In this document: positions 35,676 through 47,200 of the stretch, in pieces
Position numbering within the stretch: the first letter of the stretch is position 1
Layout of the letters: each line of letters opens with the position of its first letter
Source: Beta vulgaris subsp. vulgaris
Taxonomy: Eukaryota > Streptophyta > Magnoliopsida > Caryophyllales > Amaranthaceae
Length of the DNA stretch: 64,000 nt
NCBI RefSeq assembly: GCF_026745355.1
Contig: NC_079208.1
Location: forward strand, 60,436,892-60,500,891
Direction: 5' to 3'
The notes under the pieces: generated by a model
The model's database searches: none
Told to the model about the DNA's origin: nothing
What the model saw: the letters and a program-made list of their open reading frames with translations, nothing else
Made by a program: the position numbers and the translations under genes

Positions 35676-36109
35676 TAAGGCTATGTTCAATTCAGCTTAT
35701 TTTTGCTTATTTCAGATCTAATCAGATCAGATCAGATCAGAAAAAATAAGTTCAGATCAAATCAGAAAAAATAAGTTCAGATCAGATCTAAAAAAAATAA
35801 GTTCATATCAAATAAGAAAAAATAAGTTCAGATAAGATCATGCTTATATTTAAAAATCATTATACTATTAAATATCTTTCATTTCATATTAATAAAAATT
35901 ATAATAATTGAATATTAATAAAGTACTCATTGAGACGAATCAAACAAGACCCCACATGACTATATTTTTTCTTATATATTGAGAAAAATCTAAAAGATAA
36001 GATCTTGTAATCAGATCTGATCAGATCAGTTCAGATCAGATTAAATAAGTTCAGATCAGATCAGATAAGTTCAGATCAAAAAATTTCACGTGAACTAAAC
36101 ATAGTCTAA
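35676..36109. mobile_element. Tourist-type MITE with CAGAT-repeat arms
   Basis: Body 35679-36106, ends GGCTATGTTCAATTCAGC and GTGAACTAAACATAGTC, with TAA at 35676-35678 and 36107-36109. Both arms are (GATCA)n and AATAAGTTCAGATCA repeats. The core has GACGAATCAAACAAGACCCC, related to GACGAATCTAACAAGATCCC at 11.9 kb. Confidence 0.85.
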
Positions 36110-36908
36110 ATCTAACCATTTGCTATTTCAGTGCCACCAATCCTCCCCTGGCAAAGAGTGGGAACCAAATAAAGCAAGGCCAAGTAATTGAAAGGCCCCA
36201 CCCCTACCCCCAAAAACCAAAGTTAGATAAGACCCCTATTGTACGCATAAATGGATCATTGCGATTTGCAAATGCATGTATCTATGGTTACTCTCTAACT
36301 CTAAGCAAACACATATGAAGTACAACAGCACATGTACTAGGGCTAATCGCTTATTCCTGTCCAACGCATAATACTTCGTTTAACCCTGCATAACACACTT
36401 CGGTAAAAGTAAAGTATATATTGTAATTCATCTACTCCATAGTAAGAAGCGAGCAATGCACTATTACAAAATGTTCTCCATGTAATTGGTATAAACAACT
36501 CTTATCTAGACCCACTCAACAAAAATGATTTTTGCCATAACATTTAATATAGAAAAAGGAGTGAAGCCAGGAGTTTATAGTTGTGGGGACTGGATAACTA
36601 TTACTTTTTCTTTGAGAATCGAAGAATGACCGATATAAAGGGGTGTAAATTAACTGATCCAACTTGAGTTATTCGATCTCGGGTTGGTCAAAATTCTGTC
36701 GAAGCTAGCTTGAATTTTGACTAAAGTTCAAGCTAGGCTCGAAACATAATTGAGCCCATCCAAGCAAGCCCAACTCAAATATAACAACAATGAACATGCC
36801 TCCTCTAGTCCTTTGTAATGCTTAACAACGAACGCGCATGGCATTCCCTATGGCCTTATTAATGTACTTAATTGGGTGGTGAATTGGTGATTGTTACTAA
36901 GGAAAACT
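36110..36908. other. Non-genic stretch
   Basis: At 36638-36780, AAAGGGGTGTAAATTAACTG followed by AAGCTAGCTTGAATTTTGAC and GTTCAAGCTAGGCTCG looks like one end of a hAT-type foldback element. The other end was not found. Confidence 0.35.
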
Positions 36909-37212
36909 AAAGCTCTGTTTGTTTTGGAGGAATGCTATTTTTCTCATTTTCCGTTGTTTGGTTAACAAAGGGATCTAGAAAGAAAAATTAAGATGGAAAA
37001 TAGTATCTCACTCCTTCGCAAACATTTTCCTCCATAATTGGGAGGAAAACCATTATCCTCCACACTCTCGGTCCCAAAATCTACATTTCCCCCCTCTTAG
37101 CTTAATAGTTTTTTTTTCATTAAACCAAACAAAGGAAAACTAATATCCATCTGCGTTTTCTACTGAAAAATGTTTTCTATCAAAGACCATTTTCCATCAA
37201 ACCAAACAGATC
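36909..37212. mobile_element. Tourist-like MITE
   Basis: The left end GCTCTGTTTGTTTTGGAGGA and right end TTTCCATCAAACCAAACAG(ATCC) are imperfect inverted repeats; the interior has TTTTCCTCC and GGAGGAAAA. No clear TTA/TAA duplication was found. Confidence 0.5.
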
Positions 37213-37329
37213 CTGTGTACATGTGACAAACAGAGAAACTTCAATGATGTAGACTTCTTTTCAATTTTCGAAGATAAACTCATATAGTCTTTTTTATGTA
37301 GATAAGGACGACCATACTTAACTTGCACC

Positions 37330-37490
37330 TCTCATAGATTTAATAGCTAGCTTTGCAAGTGAAACTCATTGGGATTGGAAGGAGATGGTAAGAGAAACCT
37401 CACCCTCAAAGTTACCCCAATGAATTTTTGATCCCATAACCTTTAAATTATAAAGCTCAACCTTAACCACTATACTAGGTGTTGCTTGAT
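37330..37490 (-). mobile_element. Probable SINE with tRNA-like head
   Basis: On the minus strand ACCTAGTATAGTGGTTAAGG is a good box A and GGTTATGGGATCAAAAATTC a diverged box B. It shares TTTGAGGGTGAGGTTTCTCT-like interior sequence with the SINE at 32.8 kb (TTTGAGGGTGG). Confidence 0.55.
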
Positions 37491-38141
37491 AACTCACGAG
37501 TAGGGAAGAAAATTAAAATAGGACAAGTTATCATCAGAGAAGAAATACAGGAGCCCAAAAGAACACCAAAAGGCCAAGGTTACTATTAAGAAATTCCTTT
37601 TTTTAGCCATGACTTCTGCCACTTAAACTTTAAGCTAATTTTTAATGGACTTCAAATCGTATTCATTGGTAAGATTCATTGCACATCCATAGACTTTAAG
37701 CTGATTTTCAGGACAAAGCTAGCTAGAAAAGTGGCTTGACCACAAATATGGCCACTAAACCAAATGTATACAGAGCACTACAGCAACAGCTCCTAAGATT
37801 TCTAAATTCGAAGACCAACTGAACTAAACTTTATGCTCTCAAAAAGTTCACATTACTCCCTCGGTACCTATCATTATTTGAACTACTAAAGCGGCAACAT
37901 ACCACTTTCACTTACATAATAATCATATGTACTAGTATTAATTAAGTGTGGATACTCAAAAAATTTATATAGAGGCCAACTTAGACCATACATCATCACA
38001 TCTAATACATATGCAATTTTAGGCTTGGACAAAACAGTCACACTTCCTATTATGATATTGGTTTATACTTAAACTTACCATTGTGTTACTACTAAGATCT
38101 GTAATAGGAGAAAACATGAGTGACAATCTGTTATAGTGAGT
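37491..38141. other. Non-genic stretch
   Basis: ACTCCCTCGGTACCTATCATTATTTGAAC at 37856-37884 looks like a lone Stowaway-type terminus. Nothing else. Confidence 0.35.
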
Positions 38142-38231
38142 CTATTTGCCTATGTTGCTCGGACTCTTCATTTCACCTCAAGTACCCGTGTCGGACATGG
38201 GTACCCGAGTTTGAGCAACATAGCTATTTGC
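38142..38231. mobile_element. 74-bp hAT-type MITE with exact 8-bp duplication
   Basis: Body 38150-38223. The ends CTATGTTGCTC and GAGCAACATAG are a perfect 11-bp inverted repeat; the interior has ACCCGTGTCGGACATGGGT. CTATTTGC occurs exactly on both sides (38142-38149, 38224-38231). An 8-bp duplication is typical of hAT elements. Similar GTTGCTCGGACTCTTC elements are, from memory, widespread in other eudicots. Confidence 0.85.
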
Positions 38232-41228
38232 AAAGAGAATTTTCACGAGGTATACCTGATATTTCAATGAATGCATGATGTCCTTTTGCATTTTGAAAAT
38301 CGCTATCCCCAAGGTTTGTACAAAACATCAAGATGTGTTCAAATTGGTGGGAGGGGTAACGGAAACAACGATTTTAGAGCTTTGCTCAACTATTTAGGGG
38401 GTTTAACTAACAACATTTTGACATTTGATAGTCATTAAATGATATGGTAGGTTTTAAGCAAACTCTAGGGGTATACGATGCAATTTCAAACTGAGAGTAT
38501 TGCATGCATTCTTTATTACCTTAGAGGTACCTCATTAAAATTCTTTTTTGTTAAATTATGTTATGACGGAAGAAGCATATGATAATATTCTAGACAAAAG
38601 TAAGTTGCCTAAGGATCTCTATACAGCAACCCTTTAATAGGTTTATGATTCCATATTCATCAAACAGGGGAGCAATAATAGTTTGGAGACTTTCTAAAAG
38701 CATAGTGGCTCTCTGTAAGAATCCCTCCTACATATTAAAAGTCATGCTGATCATGAAAAAACTTGAATAAATTATAGACTGATGATGGAAATCTCAGGAG
38801 AGAAAGTCATCAAATAGTAAGATTCCTAGGAAATAAATAAAGGATCTTCGCAGTTCCTAGTTCCTACAGTGTCCACTCCTTTTCTTTTAGATTTAAGTAC
38901 AATATATCACAGAGAAACAAACATAATCTACCCATATCTCCTATAAACTTTAGACCCCTTGTTGGAATGTGACGAACTACACAACCTTGACCAGGTAAGT
39001 TGTTTATACAGAAACTGAATACCCTTGCTGCTCTATACAACTTTTCCACTACTAATTAATAATAAAATGCAATTCCTTCTCACAACACTAATAATAGAGT
39101 TCGACACAATGTCAATGTTATCTGAACTTTTCATTATACCTCAAGTACCCGATATTCCAACACTAGTGTGGACACTTAGACACTGTAGCTTGAACCAAAA
39201 TCATTAAGTTATCGATCTTATGTCAGACACGTTTACTGGAGTCCAAGTAATATAGATTTTAAATGAGTCACTTTGCACATAAACTTGCTGCTATACTACA
39301 TTTACATGTCTTCTAATTTGTGATGAACATATGCTACATTAGACCTAATCTTCTAATAAATCTAGACTACATAAACAAATCACATTCTTCCTAATTCCAA
39401 ACTAAAGGCTTAGATGTTATGCACTCAATCAACCTTATCATGTTCTTAAACAATCAGTTAAATGCTTTAGCCACAGAGTAGGCCATGACATCTTAAATTA
39501 ATACTTGTCTTCTCAAAGCTTAAGAGGCCAAGTATTCTTCTGAAGTATGCTACCGCCCGTAGCTGAAAACACTAAGACAAGCTTCTCCAAAGTGTTGAGT
39601 TTCAGCTCTAGCTACAAGAATCCTAAGCTTTGTTCTTAGTTAAAGAAAAAGAAAAACAAACTTGCTCAGTTGCACTCAAAGACTTAGGGTGTAGGTCTTA
39701 GGTAGTTTTAACTTTCTAACAACAGAGTTTACAACCTACAAACAGCTAAGCCCAGTGTGTAGTGGCTAAGAGCCCAAATCATTCAGGGACTCATTGCAAA
39801 AGGCCCACAACTACTCTTACAAATCAAACGCCTACTCTAAAAAGCAATATACTCCCTAGTCCTTTTTCGTTGCTACATTTTACCATTTTCGGGTGTCTCA
39901 TTCACTTGCTACATTTGCCAAAAATTTCTACTTTTAGTATGTGGTACCCACATACTATTTACCTCCATACACTTATTTTTGTCTTCATTACATAAAGAGA
40001 CAACTACTTTTATGCTTAATTGCTCTTCTTTTCAATGATCATCCATATTTCTTACTTATGTTAATTCAAGTTAAGACAACTAGATCTCAATTGCTAATTA
40101 TTTGACCGTGAAAAGTAGTGGGATTATGTGCTTACTCCTTGCGATCAATAAACACTCCCATCGTATACCTAGCCATGAAAAGTACTTCCATTTCAATTTA
40201 GATACTACATAAAAAAGCGAGAAGTTTTTAAGAAAGGTAGAGACATAAAGTAGAGGACCAACTCCTTTTGAATTCTGAAAACATTTGTTAAGGAAAGTGT
40301 GAGTATGTAAAGACGAAAGTTGAGGACCACAAAATTTGAAAAGATATTTCAGAAATTTTAAGGGTAAAAACGGATCAAATTCTGATATGTTATAAGTATT
40401 ATGACATTTTTATTTAGGGAAGTGTAGCAAACACTTTGAAACAGGTGAAGTAGGAGAGAGTAGAAAATAAGGTATGGACTTGGCATGATGGTCCTAAAGC
40501 ATGAAATTGGGTATAGTTGGACAGGTCATATGTTTTTATAGTCCCATTAGCCAAACGATTTTATCTTATTTTATTATTTGATGAAACCACAAAGATAAAA
40601 ACATTTTAAAGGAAAATCTAATAACGAAAATTGTTCGAAAACCTTACTTGAACACTTGACGACCCCCAAAATATCGAATACTTCCCTTGCCACCTCCTTC
40701 AAGAATATGCAAGGATTCTATAACAGGAATTCCCTAAGAGCAAACCCGATGAATGATCGCAAATTTGAGATCATCAATTATTTTATTACCTTCTCATTCT
40801 TACACCCGATCACTCATGATCTACTATTGATTTTGACATCAATTTTTACCCTGAAGTTTTGGATATTCATGTTCTTTCTCCTACAATCTTGGGGACCCCT
40901 GCGTACTCCAGCAGTTGATACGCGTCCTCCCTTTCCTCCAAAGGTCTGGTCAAAATGGAAGATCAAAGAGTCTAGTTCACAATAATATTCTACTAAAGCC
41001 CATCCATACTCTTTGGTGAGCCTTCACCAATTAATAAAACCAAATGAGAGCAAGTCTTATCTGAATTCGTCGAAGGTTAGTTGTAACAGAAGAATAAATT
41101 ATGTACATTTTTTGAAAGAATTAAGAACGTCTATATGTAAATATATTAGAATTATTGTGTATACATTCAAAAAATTAGATCATGGGATGGAGGGGAACTT
41201 AGAATCAATATACTTTCTCATGCAAGCT
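38232..41228. other. Non-genic stretch before the BASS4 gene 3' end
   Basis: Contains a degraded relative of the 38150 element near 39100-39250 (CCTCAAGTACCCGATATTCC), a lone ACTCCCTAGTCCTTTTTCGT terminus near 39850, and a degraded Stowaway-like pair at about 40186-40455 (TACTTCCATTTCAATTTAGA against GTTTGCTACAC-type right arm). The plus-strand frames at 40656-41549 are on the strand opposite the BASS4 exons or intergenic and are not called. Confidence 0.4.
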
Positions 41229-44200
41229 TCAAGATTTCTTCACACTATCGCAAGACCCATCCTTTCGAAGCCAGAAGTTAACTAGAAGTGAATCAAATAC
41301 GATCTACACCCATTGTACAAAAATGACCACGATATTACTCCCTCTTTAAATAGATCAGCTCATAATAAAAAGCAACAACTACAGAAAATCAGGGATCGAT
41401 TTGGCAAAAGTACCTGGTTAACGTCAGCTGCTACACAAGGCAGAAGCAGCAAGCCTGATTCCCCAAGAACACCTCCAAGCTGCTCCACTACAGCTGTCGC
41501 AATAAGCAAGGATCTCTACAAAACAAAGATAATTTTTTATGATTCATGAGTGATCTAAAACGAAGCATACAAGGCACTGGCATATAGCTAAACAAGATGA
41601 ACTGTGGGAAAAATCTTCACTTCCATTTCTTTACAATATGCAAAATTTGTGCCCGGCACCCGAATTCCACATTCACGATATTCATAGCATGTAGTGAAGA
41701 TGTACTGTCTGATGAGCTAAGAAATAGATAGATGCTTGAATCTATCTAATTCTATGCTCTTGCTACAATAAAGAAAAGGAAATGAAAAAACAGATAACAG
41801 CAAGAATTTTAACTAACCTGACTACAAACCAACATCAGAGCCCTTCTGTTTTCTTGCTTCTCAAATACTGACTTCCAAGAGGATGATCCAACAGATAAAC
41901 CTCTGACCAAGGTGGCATTAAAAACTAAAAAACTGAGATGGACAAGTCTGCAGGGAAAAAAAAAAGTTACCTTCACATTCAACACTTAATCCTCAGTACA
42001 ACAGAATGAGATGCATGTCCATAGATGATTAACAAGTCAACCATGGCATGTTGCCACATGCCAGAATGTCTAGCTGCAATCTAATTACATTTATGCTCTT
42101 AAAAGATCTACAATGTGTCCTCACAGTACAGTCCCATCATTCGTTTGTTTCCTGTTAAATATAAACTGAATCCCTTTGATAAATTGAAGTTGATTGTAAC
42201 ATACAATAAACAGCTGCAGGATAATTAGTGGGAGCATGGAATCAGTGACACTGTTTGATGGCTGTAATAATCCAAAAAAATAAAATAGTCAAACAGGACT
42301 TAACTTGTGAAAACCTAGAGAGGATGACAAAACAATATGCTGGGTTGATGGGGTCAATAGGAAAAGGAGATAACAGAAGGTAACCAATTCAAAATATCTC
42401 GACGAGTAACCGAGAGATTCTAGTCTGAAGGAAAAAAGAGACAACATCATGTTTCGCTGTTGATGTTCAGGAAAATGCGCTTAGATGAGAAAGAATGAAT
42501 ACTTTACTATAAGATTACCAAATAAAATCTCAAAAAGGGGAGGCTAGTGTCCACTAAGTTGATGAAAAGAAGGCAAGAGAAGACAAATCAAAGACACAAG
42601 GCAGGCATCATAAGGACTTCTGTCATACGCTTCAACCACTTCTGTGCACAGATTGCTTCAAGGACAAACATAGAGTGATATTGCATTTTCAAAACACATA
42701 AAACCACGGTTGTGGTTTGAAAGTTAACAATAACTAGTTAACTACCCTGCTGAAGATGTAAGGGCTTTATGACTTGGAGGAATGACCATGAGATAAATTA
42801 GATGATTGATCTCAATTAAATTTGGAGAAAAAACACAAGAGATAGACTACTCCCACCCAAGCAGGATTCATTCTTGTCCATTTTGCAGCCACATTTGCAG
42901 GAGATTAACCTGTATGGTTCCATCTTTCAAAAAAAAAAAAAACCTGTATGGTTCCATAGTACTTCACTATTATGTATGCCATGACTTTAGATTTCATCTC
43001 AAGCTTGAAGGTTGTTATCGAGAGTAGTGTATAAAACATTAACTCCCTACTAACACCATCTTGAACTATGTTAACCTTATAACTCAGATTAAGACACCAA
43101 AAGACGTGCAAGTGAAAAAAGGCCAGTGCACAAGGATAGTGGAAGCAAATGTGTAACTTACTCCACCATCATGCCCTAAGTTACAGCCATAATATTGCAT
43201 ATCATGAAACATGCAATCAAATTCATATGAAATAAAATACTCACATTCCAATCGCAACAGCACAAACAAAGACTTCAGGCTTAACCATCAATAATAATTG
43301 ACGTGACTTGCTGACTTGCATCCAAGGAAACTGAATCAAGGTAGAGAGAAGACCAAATATTAGAGATCACACAAAAATCACACCTTGAAGTTCCATTTTG
43401 TTAAGTCAATATGAGAGGATAAACAGAGCAAACCATCAAAAAAGAGCACACACAATGAACTCATGGAGTGAAGAACTAGAAGTGATTATAAAAAACAGCA
43501 TAGTTTCAACAAGAAAAAGTTTCAACATCAAAACCAAAATATTAAATTGTAGGAAATGCCAATCCTTTAAACCACTTAAATTCTCTGATTAGGTATATGA
43601 CTGTCGAGCAGAAGTTCCAAAAGCTGATTTGAGTACTTTTTTATAAATGATCACATGCATTTCACAACTATTTAATTCTAGTATCCACGGTCCACCACAG
43701 GAAGATTACTTGAAAAAAAGGAGTAAAGGACTTACAATACCAAGGAGAATTGAAGTAGTGACAGAAAACCACCTCTCATTACGTTCAACATAGCTTGACA
43801 TACCTGTTAAGACAGCAGCATTTTGGAAGGAAAACAACAGAAATTTAACCATACACATTTACAATGTAAACAACTTTGATCTCTTTCTTTCTACCAATTA
43901 TGTATTACTCTCCATAGGTCTAGTTTCATAAATTTCTTTAACTGAACAGGGTTGTAACATAACTCCTGAGTCACCCTCAGACTTACCTAAAGCAGTTTCA
44001 GAATTATTGCATGAATCTGATTGCAGAGTCAGAAATAAATAACCTTTCATACTTGCATGAACAGTTCTCAATAACAAACCACTCTCGCATCAGCAATCTC
44101 TTAACCAGAACAGGAAACAAAAAGGATAATTCTTTTTAAAATTCGACCCTAAAGATAATGCATATCCAGCCTCAAGGTCAAATAAAAACTTACCAGGAAA

Positions 44201-47200
44201 CGAATTCCGCAATACCTGAAAACAGAACTAATTGACTTCAGATGTAGAGAGCACCACTGATTAAAATAACTACAACACTATAGAGAAAGGAACCTTGGAC
44301 TTTTTAAGCAAAGAGACTTCCACGATGAAAGTGTGCATGAAATTACTCAAGCTAATCTAATGTAGAGAAGGCACTAAGTGGAAGGTTACTGCATCAAGCA
44401 AGCAGCTTAAACTTTCACAACAAATATAATGAAGAGACTCTAGAACACGCAAGAAGGTACTGAAGGATAGCTGGCGACACAATAAAGACAAGGAAATCTT
44501 AAACATCCAATCATTGACAAGTTTCCAAAGATTACTATTCAACCAAAACAATAAACTGAAGTAGAAATAACCTTTCCCAGGATTAGAGGGACTATAAGGG
44601 TAAGAACAAGACTTTGAAACAGCGGCCAGGTTGGGATTGTTACACCAAATCCATCAGCAACAAATTTTGTGATCCAAAGAGGTACCTACAATTCAAAAAC
44701 TAATTTTCTAAAACTTTGACTATAATGGACAATTAAAATGACTGGTAAGCTATGCTTTTTATCATTTTAATGCAAAAAAATATTCCCAGGTTTCAGATCA
44801 AGGTCAGCCGATGACAAATTCCGTGTCAACATGGAAGTAAGGTAGCATACATTTGATACCTCCTTACTTCCCCATGGTTGGAACTTTTTTTTTGAGACAT
44901 TAGGGTAACATTGATGTTGAAGTACCTAATATAAGCAATGTCATAAGTAAGGATGAGAACATATTCATCCTTCAAGCTATAGCAGGTCAGGGAAAAAGAC
45001 TCCTTATTAGTAGTTAAAGACAGTTGTTTGGTTGCATTTGCTCATACCAAAGTAGAAGCATTAAGGATGCAATAAGGTCTGCAATTAAGTTGAGGAGCTA
45101 CGATTCTTTTGTTCTTGAGAGTTGAGACAAGTTAGCATCTCCTTCATAAAGGTCAAAGTTCATATAAATTGAAATTAAGTTTTACCATAACTTAATTACC
45201 AAGTGGAGTCTTGTTAAATTGGTTCCAATGCGTACTTCAACATACTTCCTAAGCATTTTTTTTCCATACTTACAGATATTAACCGTCAAAGGTGTGTCTT
45301 TACAAACCGTGAAAGAAAAAGATTAGCTTGTTTTGGGGACGGAGGGAGTATGATTATCATTTTTCAATCTAAACCTCTGGACTAGTTGAAGTTCATATCG
45401 ACTATAGAAAGTGATTGGTTTTGTGTCATAAGTGCAAAGCACCTGACAAGGAGATGTTCACTATCAGTCTATCACAACTGTTTCGGTAAGCCAACGTGGT
45501 AGCCAATGTTCTTTGACAAGGCAATACCAATAGCGGTTTCTTGTATGCATCACTGTATGAGAATATTACACAGCCTATCCCAAGTCATCTTACTTCAGAA
45601 TCAGACAGAAGATGCGACTAATACACATTAATTAACAGGATGAGAGCCAAATCAACAGCAGAAAAGTCAAAACTTTTAAGAGAGGAGAGCAAGGGAAAGT
45701 GTAGCTTACAGTCAATATGCCTATAAGAACAGATATCACTGTCAGAGCAAGAGCCAAAGCAGAATTCCCACCTACAAGCTGGTGTCACATCATAAGACAA
45801 CGAGTCAAATAGACCTCCTGATACTTGAATGCAGCTAAGAATCAAAGAACAGCTCAATCAGATACTTGTGTAAGTGCAACTCCTCCATTCAATGTCGTAG
45901 GCATACAGCTAAAGATCGCCAACCCTGTCCCATCAGTTATCTAAAGGTCAGCTGTAACTCAAAATCGTACTAGGTATAAAAAAAAATGCTGCATGTGCAC
46001 TTAATGCATTGATGAATACATGCCTGTAATAAACTCCTGTGGTACCATGCGAATTTTGAGAATCAACTTTGAGAAGATAGGACACACCAGCAGGATGGAA
46101 GCCTAGAGAATTATAAAAAACAGTGAGACACTACTTTTCCAGTTCTGTGTCATCAATATATCTAACAAAAACTAGAGAAATATGAAGGCAAATTGAAGCA
46201 GTTTGTTGGCAAGCAATAAACCACATAGAAATAATTTGTAAGCATCTGCAACAGTTCACTCAGAATAAGACCAACATATGGTTATGAGCAGCTTGGTATT
46301 GGCTTCATATAAAAATAACAAGCTCCAGCAAGTTTTAGGTCCACTTCTCAACTATTTCGCTTTCTCTATTATCATTAGGAGTTTGAAATACTCAATAAGT
46401 CTGGATCCCTTATTCCTGAACATCAAACACAAATTCTTTCAAATGCATCTCACGGCATCCTAAGCAATTGAAGAACATACTTAAAGCACATCCAACAAAA
46501 CCATGTCTTTCCCTGCTCTTTCCCAGAAAAGTACCATCGTTTTCCCACTATCCAGTTCCAATTACATAGGGAAAACCAAGATCCTGAATCCTAGATAAGA
46601 TTTAGGGTTATGGACAGACAATCTCCAGATTCCAAAACAAAATAAGTGTTTACATCTTGGTATGGAGTCTTGTGTATTTGCAGTGGGGAGTTTGATGTCA
46701 TTACTTTTGTGCAACAATGAGGATCAGGTGAGTTCACAGACCCTCCTGGAGCACTTACAGGTGCACTAAACGATTATTGGGAGGAATAAGAAGGAATTCA
46801 CTTTGGCAAATATTGGCAATCAACATGCATGGATATCACATAGGTATTGCAGTTGGAAATAAAGGACATAGGTCATTGGAATTTAATATCAAAGTGGGAA
46901 ATCTTTGAGGGAAAGTGTTTTATTACTTTCTTTTGTTATGGTGCTATTCTCTAAATGTAACCCCTTGCTTATATTTGTCTCAAATGTAACATTGGCTCGT
47001 AATGTTCTTTCAGTAGCTTAGTAAGAGAGCTCCTACAAAGCTACTTGAATCTTTTTTTTAAAAAATTCTTATCAAATATATTTCTCTTGTCTTCAGTGAA
47101 ATAGTTACCAGACATGCTTAATGAACAATGGCCTTAAACCGCCTTAAATTACAAAGTATCAGAGACCAGAGCAGCAAAGCTCCCCAAAGATGGCTAATAG

